DNA of 64,000 nt from Lysobacterales bacterium (lineage in GTDB: Bacteria > Pseudomonadota > Gammaproteobacteria > Xanthomonadales > SZUA-38): contig JANQOZ010000090.1 of assembly GCA_028285525.1 (NCBI GenBank), positions 83,087-147,086 of the forward strand. Reading direction: 5' to 3'. Shown in pieces: positions 46,388 to 54,483 of this stretch. The notes beneath the pieces were generated by a model. That model made no database searches. It saw only the letters and a program-made list of their open reading frames with translations, and was not told the origin of the DNA. Position 1 is the stretch's first letter, and the number at the start of each line of letters is the position of its first letter. Made by a program: the position numbers and the translations under genes.

Positions 46388-47668
46388 CTAGCGGTGCCGG
46401 TGTAGATTCTGCCCGAGCATCTCCGGAGTCACCAGCGTGAGGCCGTCGTCAGTCACGCGCAGGTTACGCGCCTGATCGGCCTCCGCATCCAGTCCGATGT
46501 CGGTGCCGTCCGGAATGATCGTGCCGGCATCCACAATCGCCCGGTTGATCCGACACTTCTTGCCCACCCGGACCCCTGGAAGCAGGACCGACTCACTCAC
46601 CTTGCTGTACGACTCCACGCGGCAGTTGCTGAACAGCAGCGACTTTTCCACCCTGGCGCCCGACACAACGCACCCGCCTGAAACCATAGACTGGATCGCC
46701 TCGCCGCGTCGATCCGGGTCATCGAAGACAAACTTGGCCGGCGGAAACTGGCGCTGATTGGTATAAATCGGCCACTTCTCGTCGTAGAGGTTCAGCTGAG
46801 GCGTCACCGACACCAGCTCCATGTTGGCCTCCCAGAAAGCACCGAGCGTGCCCACGTCGCGCCAGTAGGCCTGCTGACCGGTTTCCGGGTCGCGGAATGG
46901 ATAGGCCTGAACATGATTGTTCTCGATGATCGACGGAATAATGTTGTGCCCGAAATCGTGCTTGCTTTCCGGGTTGTCGGCGTCGATCGTGACCTGTTCG
47001 TAAAGGAACTCGGTGTTGAACACGTAGTTGCCCATCGACGCCAGACACACGTCGTCCCGGCCGGGCAGCGGCGTGGGATTTTCGGGCTTCTCGTCAAAGG
47101 CGATCACGCGGCCGGAGCTGTCGACCGTCATAACCCCGAGGGCACCGGCGGCCTCCTCCAGCGGGACCTCCAGGCAGCAAACGGTCATGTCCGCACCGCT
47201 GTCGTGATGGACGCGCAGGAACGGCGCGTAGTCCATCTTGTAAACGTGATCACCGGCCAGAATCAGGACAAAGCGCGGATCGTGCGTCCGGATGATGTCC
47301 ATGTTCTGATAGACCGCGTCGGCCGTTCCGCGATACCACTCCCCGCCCACGCGCTGCGAGGCAGGCAGGATCTCGACAAACTCCTGATTACCCTGAAACC
47401 ACGACCAGCCCTGAACCAGGTGCCGGATCAACGAGTGCGCCTTGTATTGCGTCAGCACACCGATCCGCCGGATACCCGAATTGATGCAGTTCGACAGAGG
47501 AAAGTCGACGATCCGGAACTTGCCGCCGAAATGGAGCGAAGGCTTCGCTCGCCAGTCGGTGAGCTCATGCAGTCTGGAGCCCTGGCCGCCGGCCAGGATC
47601 AGCGCCAGCGTGTCTCGGGTGAAGCGGCTGACGTAGCGCGCTTCCTCAAAAGGAATGAGTTCAGGCAT
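46388..47668 (-). CDS. glgC: Glucose-1-phosphate adenylyltransferase
   Basis: This 426-residue enzyme makes ADP-glucose. The nucleotidyltransferase signature [20 protein letters not shown] is followed by [32 protein letters not shown] and a C-terminal left-handed beta-helix ([20 protein letters not shown]). It appears to be the first gene of the long minus-strand operon glgC-glgP-ligase C-S51-esterase-ligase D-esterase, and the promoter should lie in the 145 bp before 47668. ADP-glucose also feeds GlgA, encoded further down. Confidence 0.97.
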   Translation of the reverse strand: MPELIPFEEARYVSRFTRDTLALILAGGQGSRLHELTDWRAKPSLHFGGKFRIVDFPLSNCINSGIRRIGVLTQYKAHSLIRHLVQGWSWFQGNQEFVEILPASQRVGGEWYRGTADAVYQNMDIIRTHDPRFVLILAGDHVYKMDYAPFLRVHHDSGADMTVCCLEVPLEEAAGALGVMTVDSSGRVIAFDEKPENPTPLPGRDDVCLASMGNYVFNTEFLYEQVTIDADNPESKHDFGHNIIPSIIENNHVQAYPFRDPETGQQAYWRDVGTLGAFWEANMELVSVTPQLNLYDEKWPIYTNQRQFPPAKFVFDDPDRRGEAIQSMVSGGCVVSGARVEKSLLFSNCRVESYSKVSESVLLPGVRVGKKCRINRAIVDAGTIIPDGTDIGLDAEADQARNLRVTDDGLTLVTPEMLGQNLHRHR

Positions 47669-47786
47669 GGGATTCCTCTGCGCCCCGGCGGCGTGGGCTC
47701 ATTATTGTCGCACGGATTGCCGCGCATTAAACGGTTGTCATAGAAGCGTCATAGGCGGTTCGCGCCTGTCGGCCCGCCGCGCTAAA

Positions 47787-47801
47787 CTTTGCCTAGCAAA
47801 G
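47787..47801. promoter_or_regulatory. CTTTG-N5-CAAAG dyad upstream of the membrane-protein/regulator operon
   Basis: CTTTGCCTAGCAAAG is a 6+3+6 perfect inverted repeat ending 12 bases before the ATG at 47814, overlapping the probable transcription start and ribosome-binding region. The same CTTTG-N5-CAAAG arrangement recurs at 48809-48823. The winged-helix protein encoded downstream is the obvious candidate to bind both. Confidence 0.6.
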
Positions 47802-47813
47802 CAGGATGACGGA

Positions 47814-48455
47814 ATGAACAAACTTGAGCAGGATATCCAGTTTGCCGCCCGCCTGGCCCGGTCCGGGCAGGAAGCTCCGTTGCTGGGTGGACGAATGCTG
47901 GCGTGGTGGGGCGGCATGGTGGCGTTGGCCTACGGGCTTCACTACCTGCTGATCACCGGTCGCCTCGAGCCGCCGGGCCTTCCCCTGGGACCCGCCATCG
48001 GGATCCTCTGGCTGGCGTTTGTCGTGATTGCCAGCGTGGGCTACTGGCTGTTGATCCGGCGCTATCCCTATCACCAGGGGGGCAGCGGCTCGGCCGCCAA
48101 TCGCGCCGATCGGGCGATCTGGGGCAGCGCGGGGCTCGCGATCGGCTGGATTATGGTGGGCGCGCTGGTGCGCTCGCTGCTGGACGGGCGCCCTGACCAG
48201 GTTTTTGCCTGGACCGTGCCCATGGTGTTTGCCATCTATGCCACCGCCCAGCTGGCGGTCGGCTGGCTGAGCAACAGTGGCGTTTTGCAGGCCGCGGGCT
48301 TACTCGCCGGCGCGGTAGCCATGGTCTGCTGGCTGCTTGCCGGCCAATCGATGCAGTTTGTTGTGGCCTCAGCCGGTGCGGCGCTCACGCTGCTGCTGCC
48401 CGGTGTGCTGCTGTGGCGTCGGGAGACAGACCCGGGTCGTGACGATGCCCCCTGA
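47814..48455 (+). CDS. Multi-pass membrane protein of unknown function
   Basis: This 213-residue protein starts at ATG 47814 (MNKLEQDIQFAARLARSG) after AGGATGACGG; the longer open frame upstream is not coding in style. About six hydrophobic segments are present, including MVALAYGLHYLLI, IGILWLAFVVIASVGYWLLI, AIYATAQLAVGWL and AAGLLAGAVAMVCWLLAG. I do not recognise a named family. It overlaps the following winged-helix regulator gene by 11 bases; membrane-protein plus small-regulator pairs are common in this type of locus. It is preceded by the CTTTG-N5-CAAAG dyad. Confidence 0.8.
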   Translation: MNKLEQDIQFAARLARSGQEAPLLGGRMLAWWGGMVALAYGLHYLLITGRLEPPGLPLGPAIGILWLAFVVIASVGYWLLIRRYPYHQGGSGSAANRADRAIWGSAGLAIGWIMVGALVRSLLDGRPDQVFAWTVPMVFAIYATAQLAVGWLSNSGVLQAAGLLAGAVAMVCWLLAGQSMQFVVASAGAALTLLLPGVLLWRRETDPGRDDAP

Positions 48456-48783
48456 AAAGCCAACCCCTCCAGACGACAGTCCGTTTGATCACAGCAGCAT
48501 TGACGACGTGATCCATGGGCGCCTTCGGCTGGGGGTCATGGGTTATCTCTCAACGGCGAGCCCGGCACTTTTCACCGAGCTCCGGGACAAGGTGGGCGCC
48601 ACCGATGGGAACCTGGCCGCGCACCTCAAGAAGCTCGAAGCTGCGGGCTATGTGTTTGTCGAAAAACGGCCTTCTACCGGGCGCCCCCAGACCTTCATTC
48701 ATCTGACCAAGCCCGGCCGTGCGGCCTGGCTTGAATGGCTGCACCGGGTTCAGTCTCTCATCGAGGCCACCGGGAAGGGGTGA
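48445..48783 (+). CDS. Winged-helix transcriptional regulator (HTH_34-like)
   Basis: This 112-residue protein starts at ATG 48445 (MPPEKPTPPDDS), inside the 3' end of the membrane-protein gene. The core is a short winged helix, FTELRDKVGATDGNLAAHLKKLEAAGYVFVEKR (residues 44-76, recognition helix around NLAAHLKKLE), with a wing at GRPQTFIHLT. This matches small ArsR/MarR-like HTH_34 regulators. It probably binds the repeated CTTTG-N5-CAAAG dyads before its own operon and before the DUF2141 gene. No ligand-binding domain is visible. Confidence 0.85.
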   Translation: MPPEKPTPPDDSPFDHSSIDDVIHGRLRLGVMGYLSTASPALFTELRDKVGATDGNLAAHLKKLEAAGYVFVEKRPSTGRPQTFIHLTKPGRAAWLEWLHRVQSLIEATGKG

Positions 48784-48806
48784 CAAAAGTCAGTTGTGTG
48801 CGTTTT

Positions 48807-48825
48807 TACTTTGCATTACAAAGTA
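48807..48825. promoter_or_regulatory. Perfect 19-bp dyad TACTTTG-N5-CAAAGTA before the DUF2141 gene
   Basis: Seven-base arms TACTTTG (48807-48813) and CAAAGTA (48819-48825) flank CATTA. The core CTTTG-N5-CAAAG equals the site at 47787-47801. It lies 26 bp upstream of the ATG at 48851. Two copies of the same spaced motif in one small locus suggest a shared operator. Confidence 0.65.
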
Positions 48826-48850
48826 AGGGTGATGACAACTGGAGAGACTG

Positions 48851-49279
48851 ATGAAGCAGCTCGTTCTGACGTGCGCCGCTACCTGCCTGATTCACCACGC
48901 CGCGGCAGCGGCCGACCTGACCACCGTGTCAATCAACGTTCAGGGACTCAAGTCTACCGAAGGCGTTCTCTATGCCGGCCTCTGCACCGAGGAAGGCTGG
49001 AAAACCTACGAGTGCAGCAACGTCGTCCTGAAACCCACGCCGGGCACCATCACGCACCACTGGGAGAACGTAGAGGCCGGCCGCTACGGCGTCACGCTAC
49101 TGCATGACAAGAACGAAAACGGCCAGATGGACTTCGATTTCTTTGGCACGCCCGAGGAACAGTGGGGTTCGTCCAATAACCCTGCCCCACGCATGGGTCC
49201 GTCGCTATGGCGGGACGCGAGCTTCGAGGTCGCCGACAAGCCCGTCACGCTCGACATCCGCATGCAGCCGGGGGACTGA
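48851..49279 (+). CDS. DUF2141 family secreted protein
   Basis: This 142-residue protein has a signal peptide (LVLTCAATCLIHHAAAA). The DUF2141 core is recognisable from LYAGLCTEEGWKT, the central GRYGVTLLHDKNENGQMDFDFFG (LLHDxNxNGxxD, a calcium-site-like acidic loop) and the C-terminal SLWRDASFEV region. It is probably periplasmic; function in the family is unknown. It lies 67 bp after the regulator and behind its own copy of the dyad, and three bases before the next gene. Confidence 0.9.
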   Translation: MKQLVLTCAATCLIHHAAAAADLTTVSINVQGLKSTEGVLYAGLCTEEGWKTYECSNVVLKPTPGTITHHWENVEAGRYGVTLLHDKNENGQMDFDFFGTPEEQWGSSNNPAPRMGPSLWRDASFEVADKPVTLDIRMQPGD

Positions 49280-49282
49280 GGC

Positions 49283-49840
49283 ATGTTTGAGGAGTTCACG
49301 CAGCTTTCGTTCTGGGTCCACTCGGCCGCCGGCAAGATGCACTTTTTCGGTGCGCTCGCCGCACTGGTCCTCGGGCCGCTGGTCCTGCTCAAGCGCAAAG
49401 GCGGGTTTTTTCATCGCGCGGTGGGAGGCACCTACGTGCTGGTGATGCTTGCACTCAACATCTCAGCGCTGACGATCTTCGGGATGGGGCGCTTCAACCT
49501 GTTCCATTTTTTCGCACTGATCAGCCTGGCGACGCTGATTCCCGGCATGGTGGCCATTTCACAGGCGGTTAGAACCCGTAGCCGGGCGTGGTACCAGACC
49601 CACGCGCACTTTATGGTGTGGAGCTATTACGGCCTGGTCATGGCGGGCGCCGCGCAGCTTTTCTATCGCACCATTCCGCGCATCACCGGCACCTTTGAGA
49701 CGGTGGACAATTTCTGGACGTACGTCATGCCCGTCTCAACGCTACTGACGCTGTTCCTCACCAACCGCTACATCCCGCGGTCAATTGATCGGATGTTTGG
49801 GCCGGAGCGAGTCAAGGAACCGGGCCTGGAAGGCGCCTGA
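49283..49840 (+). CDS. DUF2306 family membrane protein
   Basis: This 185-residue protein has four predicted membrane segments (FFGALAALVLGPLVLL, GGTYVLVMLALNISALTIFG, FHFFALISLATLIPGMVAI, and VMPVSTLLTLFLTNRYI). The conserved HSAAGKMHFFGA and RAWYQTHAHFMVWSYYG histidine-containing motifs are typical of DUF2306. It follows the DUF2141 gene by three bases, so the two form an operon, probably under the CTTTG-N5-CAAAG operator. Function unknown. Confidence 0.85.
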   Translation: MFEEFTQLSFWVHSAAGKMHFFGALAALVLGPLVLLKRKGGFFHRAVGGTYVLVMLALNISALTIFGMGRFNLFHFFALISLATLIPGMVAISQAVRTRSRAWYQTHAHFMVWSYYGLVMAGAAQLFYRTIPRITGTFETVDNFWTYVMPVSTLLTLFLTNRYIPRSIDRMFGPERVKEPGLEGA

Positions 49841-49851
49841 CCCTTGGAGTT

Positions 49852-50274
49852 TCAGCATTCCAGCAGTCGCGGAACAGCGTCTTTGTCACTCCACAGGATT
49901 GCCGCCTGCTCGAAGCGCCGACCCATGTCGAGCGCCTGATGCTGGGGGATCCCAAGCACCAGGATGCTGTCTTCCGGGGGCCACCCGCCGTCGGGCGCCA
50001 GCGACCGGCCCGACACAACCGGCCAGCCGTCAGCCTCAATGCACGCGACGAGGCGCTGCTGGGCAAGTCGGTTGGTGGCATCGCTGACGCGCTGGCTCCC
50101 CGGGTTGAAGGCCGTCAGGTAAGCCGCGGAGCTCACGCCATGCGCCTGGCAAAGCTCACGGAGCGGTTCGCTGACGCGGTCAACCCGAAGGACAAAGCGG
50201 GTCTGTCCATCCACCTCATACAGCGCGGCGCGATAGGCGTCGAGCAGGCTGGATTGTGTCGCCTGGGCATTCAT
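49852..50274 (-). CDS. DUF3293 family protein
   Basis: This 140-residue soluble protein contains SAAYLTAFNPGSQRVSDATN and DSILVLGIPQHQALDMGRRFEQAAILW, which are the DUF3293 signature. No catalytic motif is apparent and the family function is unknown. It converges on the DUF2306 gene and is divergent from the TIR gene, with at most 79 bp between starts. It may be housekeeping rather than part of the TIR locus. Confidence 0.85.
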   Translation of the reverse strand: MNAQATQSSLLDAYRAALYEVDGQTRFVLRVDRVSEPLRELCQAHGVSSAAYLTAFNPGSQRVSDATNRLAQQRLVACIEADGWPVVSGRSLAPDGGWPPEDSILVLGIPQHQALDMGRRFEQAAILWSDKDAVPRLLEC

Positions 50275-50353
50275 CGTGCGGCAATTTTACCCGTGGGATC
50301 AGCGAATTGGCTGCCGTAACATACACGCTACTCTAGAGCGGTTCATCGACAGC

Positions 50354-51292
50354 GTGGGAATCACGGAGAAACCTTTTCCAGCCTATCAGGGCGACCAGCC
50401 CTACCTGTTCGTCTGCTACGCCCACGAAGATTCGGCCGTTGTCTACGACGAGATGCTCTGGCTGCACGAGGCCGGCGTCAGGCTGTGGTATGACGACGGC
50501 GTTCGGGTCGGCACCGTGTGGCGACGCGTCCTTGCCGAGGCGCTTGAGGGGGCCAGCGGCCTCGTGTTTATGCAGACTCAGCAGTCCGTCAGGTCCGAGT
50601 TCTGCATGAATGAAATCCGCTTCGCGCTGGACGAGGAAAAGCCGGTGTTTGTTGTGACGCTCGAGGAATCGCGCCTGCCGGCGGAGCTGCGCCTGTCCCT
50701 GGGTGACCGGCAGGCGATGGTCAAGGACAATTTTGCGGTCGGCGACTTTCGTCGGCGCCTGGCCGACGCGCTCAAGGCCTGCCTGGGGATTTCGGATGAC
50801 ACTGAAATTCGCAGCGCCGAGGGCGGGAGCGGGCTGTCAAGCTGGATACGACGCCGACGGCGACAGCGCGACCGGCGCCTGTTTACGACCACCGTGTGTT
50901 TTGTCGATACGCTGTCCCACGACCGGACCGGCCCGACGAGCGAAGATATCGCTGCAGCGGGCGGCGAGGTTCTCAGCCAGGAAGGAACGCTGCTTGTTGC
51001 CGCTTTCGATTCTGCAGCTGCCGCGATTGAACTGCTGACCGGGCGAAGTCGGTCCTGGCGTGTCGGGGTGAGTAGCGGCGACCTGCTGTTCGAAGACGGA
51101 TTGTTTCACGGCACGCCAATGGCTGAGGCTGCGGCGCTCAAGGAACAGGCTGAACCCGGCCAGGTCTGGGCGAGCAGCGCGTTTGTGATGTTGCTCGACC
51201 AGCCGTCGGGCAGCACAGAACCGGTCCCGATTCAGACGGATCTCAACAACTTGACCGAAGGCGTGCTGTTGACCGCCCGCGCCACGGCTTAA
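50354..51292 (+). CDS. TIR-domain protein with degenerate class III cyclase-like C-terminal domain
   Basis: The protein has about 312 residues from GTG 50354. A GTG at 50276 is also in frame, but would abut the divergent gene and leave no promoter. An N-terminal TIR domain has QPYLFVCYAHEDSAVVYDEM, LWYDDGVRVG and SVRSEFCMNEIRFA, whose Glu occupies the NADase catalytic position. From about residue 180 (RRLFTTTVCFVD) the sequence follows a class III nucleotidyl-cyclase fold: SQEGTLLVAAFDSAAAAIEL, RVGVSSGDLLFEDGLFHGTP and EPGQVWASSAFVML. The metal-binding Asp pair and substrate residues are not preserved, so this part is probably a dimerisation module. It converges on the ATPase gene, which carries a similar domain. 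Confidence 0.85.
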   Translation: MGITEKPFPAYQGDQPYLFVCYAHEDSAVVYDEMLWLHEAGVRLWYDDGVRVGTVWRRVLAEALEGASGLVFMQTQQSVRSEFCMNEIRFALDEEKPVFVVTLEESRLPAELRLSLGDRQAMVKDNFAVGDFRRRLADALKACLGISDDTEIRSAEGGSGLSSWIRRRRRQRDRRLFTTTVCFVDTLSHDRTGPTSEDIAAAGGEVLSQEGTLLVAAFDSAAAAIELLTGRSRSWRVGVSSGDLLFEDGLFHGTPMAEAAALKEQAEPGQVWASSAFVMLLDQPSGSTEPVPIQTDLNNLTEGVLLTARATA

Positions 51293-51305
51293 GCGGCTCG
51301 CCGAG

Positions 51306-54300
51306 TTACGCGTTCCGCAGCGCCTGAACCTGCGATTGGAGGAGCGGCATCTTAAGACGCTCGGCGATCTGCGCAGCCTCATCCAGCGCCGCCCCGGGGC
51401 CGTCACCCACGACGACGCCAAGCCGGGCGACATCGAGCTGGCATCGCGCGACCCAGGTCACCGCTCCGATTTTTTGATTGCGCTCGATCGCCTGCCCCAG
51501 GGCCTCGCGGGCGCCTCCCAGGTCACCGTCACACTCCAGCAGCAGCCCGAGATAGCGGTGCACGCTGCCCAGCGTGTTAAAGACCATGTTGGCCTGCTGG
51601 TCGGCCTGCGGTCGGAGCAGCGCCAATAAGCTCCCGGCATACTCGCGTAGCCCGAGTCGAGCCACCGCGTAGGCCAGCTGAGCCAGGTTCCACAGCCACA
51701 TCTGATCCCTGGGGATCTTCTCGAAACCCTCGTCAGCCATCGCGGTGACGATCCGGCGCGCGAGGTCGTCGCGCCCGGTGTCCACGGCAATCGTGAGCAA
51801 CGTCGGCCACGCGAAAAACCGCTGATGCGGCTCAAGCCTCGCGCCGGCCATCTCAACCATTTGCGCACACTGCTCGGGTGTCGCCTGATCATAGGCCAGC
51901 CAAAACTGATGGATGCGAAACGCCGCCTCGCCGTCCGCTTCGCCGATTTCCCGCGCCAGTTCGCGCCGCTCGGTCATGTTAGCCATGACGTCGGCAAACC
52001 GCCCCTCCATTAGGGCGACGGTGGTCTCCCGCAGCAGCAGCATGGAGCGCTCCCCGGGCTGCCCGACCCGCTTTGCCAGCTCCGCCGCCCGCGCGCGAGC
52101 GGCAGCAAGTCGACGCGAGTCGCCCAGGCGAATGGCCGTGAACACCTCGTGGCTGGCAATCTCAAAACAGAGCCGAGGATCAGAATCCGCGGTCTGGAGC
52201 ACCTCAAGCTCCTCAGCAACGGCAAGCCGATCGGACAACGGCGCGAACTTGACCCAGAGCGCGTGCGCGAGAATCTGAAGCAGTAGCTCCGGGGCCGCCT
52301 CCCGCGCCGTCTGGATCGCACGATCGCTGGCCTTAACCGCCAGCGTCCGGTTGTCAGCCCAGGTCAGCTCGATGGCCAGCAGCGACAGCAGCCTGGCCCG
52401 ATGGCCTGGCTCACTCGCCCCGAGCAACGCCAGCGCCTGCTCAAGTCGGCTGACGGCGTCACCGTCGACGTGGAGAGCTCGGGTATAGGAACCTCGATAG
52501 GCCGCGTAGACCGCCACCGCCATGCGGGGACCGTCGTTCTCCGCGAGGGCCAGATCGGCTGCCTCGAAAAGCGGAGCCCGATATTCGGGATGGCCGAGTC
52601 GACGCCTGGCACGGCCCATGCCGGTGAGCAGGTCGATCTTGCGCTTCGGATCGGGCGAGCCCGACAGCAGCTCAAGCCCCTGCTCAAAGTGTCCGAGCGC
52701 CATTTCGTTGGCAAACTGCTCGAGCGCCCGATCGCCGGCCATCAGCGCATAGCGAACCGCCTGCTCTTCGTAACCCAGGGAGGCCGCGCGAGAAAAGTGT
52801 CGCGCAAGATCATTGATCCGCTGTCGAACCTCACCCTCACCCCGCTCTTCGATGGCCGTGCCTGCGCGATGGTGGAGCTTGGCCCGACGCGCCGCACCGA
52901 TGCCCAGGTAGACCGCCTCCCGAGTGAGCGAGTGAACAAATCGATAGCTGAGCCGCATACCGTCAAGCAGATGGACCAACCCCTCATCCACCGCTCGATC
53001 CAGCGCGTCGATGACGTCATCTTCGTCGCGGCATATTGCGACAATTTCCTTGAGCTCAAAGACCTCACCGACAACCGACGCAGCCTCGATGACCGCCTGC
53101 AGGCCCTCATCCAGGCTGGTGAACCGGGCCCGCACCACCTGCCCCAGATCAACATCCTGGGACGCCGGTGCCAGCGGCGCCGGATTGCGCTTCACCTCCT
53201 TCAGATGAAGCGGCGAACCGGCCGTCGCCTCCAGCAGCGACTGGATCACGCCCTCGTCGCTGAGCGTGCCGTCGCCGGCCTCACCGCTGAGAAACTCCCG
53301 GACCTCCTGCGCGTCGAGCCCCCCCAGGGTCAGCTCCGATACCTGCGAGTCTCCAAGCGTCTGGCGCACAGCTTTCAAAAGCCGCTCGGTACGGCGATCG
53401 CCATTGCGATGGCTCGTCACCACCAGCATCGGTCGGCCGGCGATTCGCCCGACCAGATGCAGCAGCAGATCAAACGTGGAATCCCCCTCCCAGTGCAGGG
53501 AGTCGAGCAGGACCACCAACGGACACTCGGCCGCCAGCGCGCCCAGCCAGCCCGCCACGGCGCCAAACAGCGCCTGTCGTTCGGTGTGGGAATCCCCCTG
53601 CACGGGCGTGGGCAGGTCGAACAGCCGTTCGCGAAGCTGAGGGAGAATGCGAACCAGATCGCCAGCGCCCGGCCCCAGTCTCGGCGGCAGATCGGCAACG
53701 CTGTCCACCACTTTCGCAAGCGCCTCGGCAATCGGCGCAAAGGGGCGCGAGAGGTCCTCGTCAGACGCGCCACCGACCACGCCGAATCCCTGCTTCCGAG
53801 CCTCGTCAGCCAGCTCTGAAAGCAGACGCGTTTTGCCCAGCCCCGCGCCGCCCACCACGGCACACCACTGCGTTTCCGCAGCGCGGGTCCGGTCGAGGAG
53901 TTGCCGCAACGTTTCACGTTCGGCGTGCCTGCCGACAAACGGCTCAGCGTCGTGAACCGTCAGCGCCGGCGGCGGCACTAGCTCGCGCTCCAGCGGTTCC
54001 GCCGGCTGCCAGCGAAGCGTTGACGGCTGCGGCCCTTCAGCGGGCGCGGCCTCCGAAACCGGGTAGTCGAGTCGGCTGCCGGCCAGCACCCGCGCCAGCG
54101 GGCTGACCAGTACCTGACCCGGCATGCTGGCGTCGAGCAAATCCAGGACGGTCTCCACCGGCTGGCCACCAAAGCCGCTGGACCCTGCCACGATCTCGCC
54201 GCCTCCCACCGCACAGCTCAGCGATCCCAGCCTGCCCGGAAACTGACGCTGCAGCGCAACCGCGGCGGTCGCTGCGGCGTTCACCGAGTCGAAAACCGCC

Positions 54301-54473
54301 AAAACACCGCCGCCGCTGGTCGGTCGGGATTGGCCGTGAAAACGCGCCGTGATCTGGCCGATCAGCTCATTGCGCTCCCGGCGCGCCTGATCGATATCTC
54401 CGTCGCGTGCCTGACCTTCCGGAGCGGAAATCCTGGCCGCCAGCACCCCGCCGAGAAACGAATCCTGGTCCAC
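51306..54473 (-). CDS. Cyclase-like/STAND ATPase/TPR regulator protein
   Basis: The protein has 1055 residues, starting at GTG 54471-54473, 10 bases after the FAD oxidoreductase stop. Residues 1-140 form a degenerate class III cyclase homology domain (GGGVLAVFDSVNAAATAAVAL, AMPGQVLVSPLARVLAG-like) without catalytic residues. Residues 180-480 form an AAA_16/STAND NTPase (FVGRHAERETLRQLL, Walker A GGAGLGKTRLL, Walker B LVVLLDSLHW). The remainder is helical TPR-like repeats. This architecture is used by sensor ATPases that oligomerise on ligand. No DNA-binding domain is seen. The converging TIR gene encodes a matching cyclase-like module and may be its effector. Confidence 0.85.
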   Translation of the reverse strand: MDQDSFLGGVLAARISAPEGQARDGDIDQARRERNELIGQITARFHGQSRPTSGGGVLAVFDSVNAAATAAVALQRQFPGRLGSLSCAVGGGEIVAGSSGFGGQPVETVLDLLDASMPGQVLVSPLARVLAGSRLDYPVSEAAPAEGPQPSTLRWQPAEPLERELVPPPALTVHDAEPFVGRHAERETLRQLLDRTRAAETQWCAVVGGAGLGKTRLLSELADEARKQGFGVVGGASDEDLSRPFAPIAEALAKVVDSVADLPPRLGPGAGDLVRILPQLRERLFDLPTPVQGDSHTERQALFGAVAGWLGALAAECPLVVLLDSLHWEGDSTFDLLLHLVGRIAGRPMLVVTSHRNGDRRTERLLKAVRQTLGDSQVSELTLGGLDAQEVREFLSGEAGDGTLSDEGVIQSLLEATAGSPLHLKEVKRNPAPLAPASQDVDLGQVVRARFTSLDEGLQAVIEAASVVGEVFELKEIVAICRDEDDVIDALDRAVDEGLVHLLDGMRLSYRFVHSLTREAVYLGIGAARRAKLHHRAGTAIEERGEGEVRQRINDLARHFSRAASLGYEEQAVRYALMAGDRALEQFANEMALGHFEQGLELLSGSPDPKRKIDLLTGMGRARRRLGHPEYRAPLFEAADLALAENDGPRMAVAVYAAYRGSYTRALHVDGDAVSRLEQALALLGASEPGHRARLLSLLAIELTWADNRTLAVKASDRAIQTAREAAPELLLQILAHALWVKFAPLSDRLAVAEELEVLQTADSDPRLCFEIASHEVFTAIRLGDSRRLAAARARAAELAKRVGQPGERSMLLLRETTVALMEGRFADVMANMTERRELAREIGEADGEAAFRIHQFWLAYDQATPEQCAQMVEMAGARLEPHQRFFAWPTLLTIAVDTGRDDLARRIVTAMADEGFEKIPRDQMWLWNLAQLAYAVARLGLREYAGSLLALLRPQADQQANMVFNTLGSVHRYLGLLLECDGDLGGAREALGQAIERNQKIGAVTWVARCQLDVARLGVVVGDGPGAALDEAAQIAERLKMPLLQSQVQALRNA

Positions 54474-54483
54474 GCTGGACTCG

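Noticed and set aside
43457..46405. A 982-codon open frame on the plus strand, and similar long plus frames at 42127-44037 and 26020-27417
   Set aside because: They run antisense to glgP, ATP-grasp/S51 genes and the Cpx-like operon, which are all certain. High GC makes antisense frames open; none has family resemblance or a ribosome-binding site.
50354..51292. The TIR protein or STAND ATPase as an active adenylate cyclase
   Set aside because: Both cyclase-like regions lack the paired metal-binding aspartates and substrate residues, so I treat them as structural modules.
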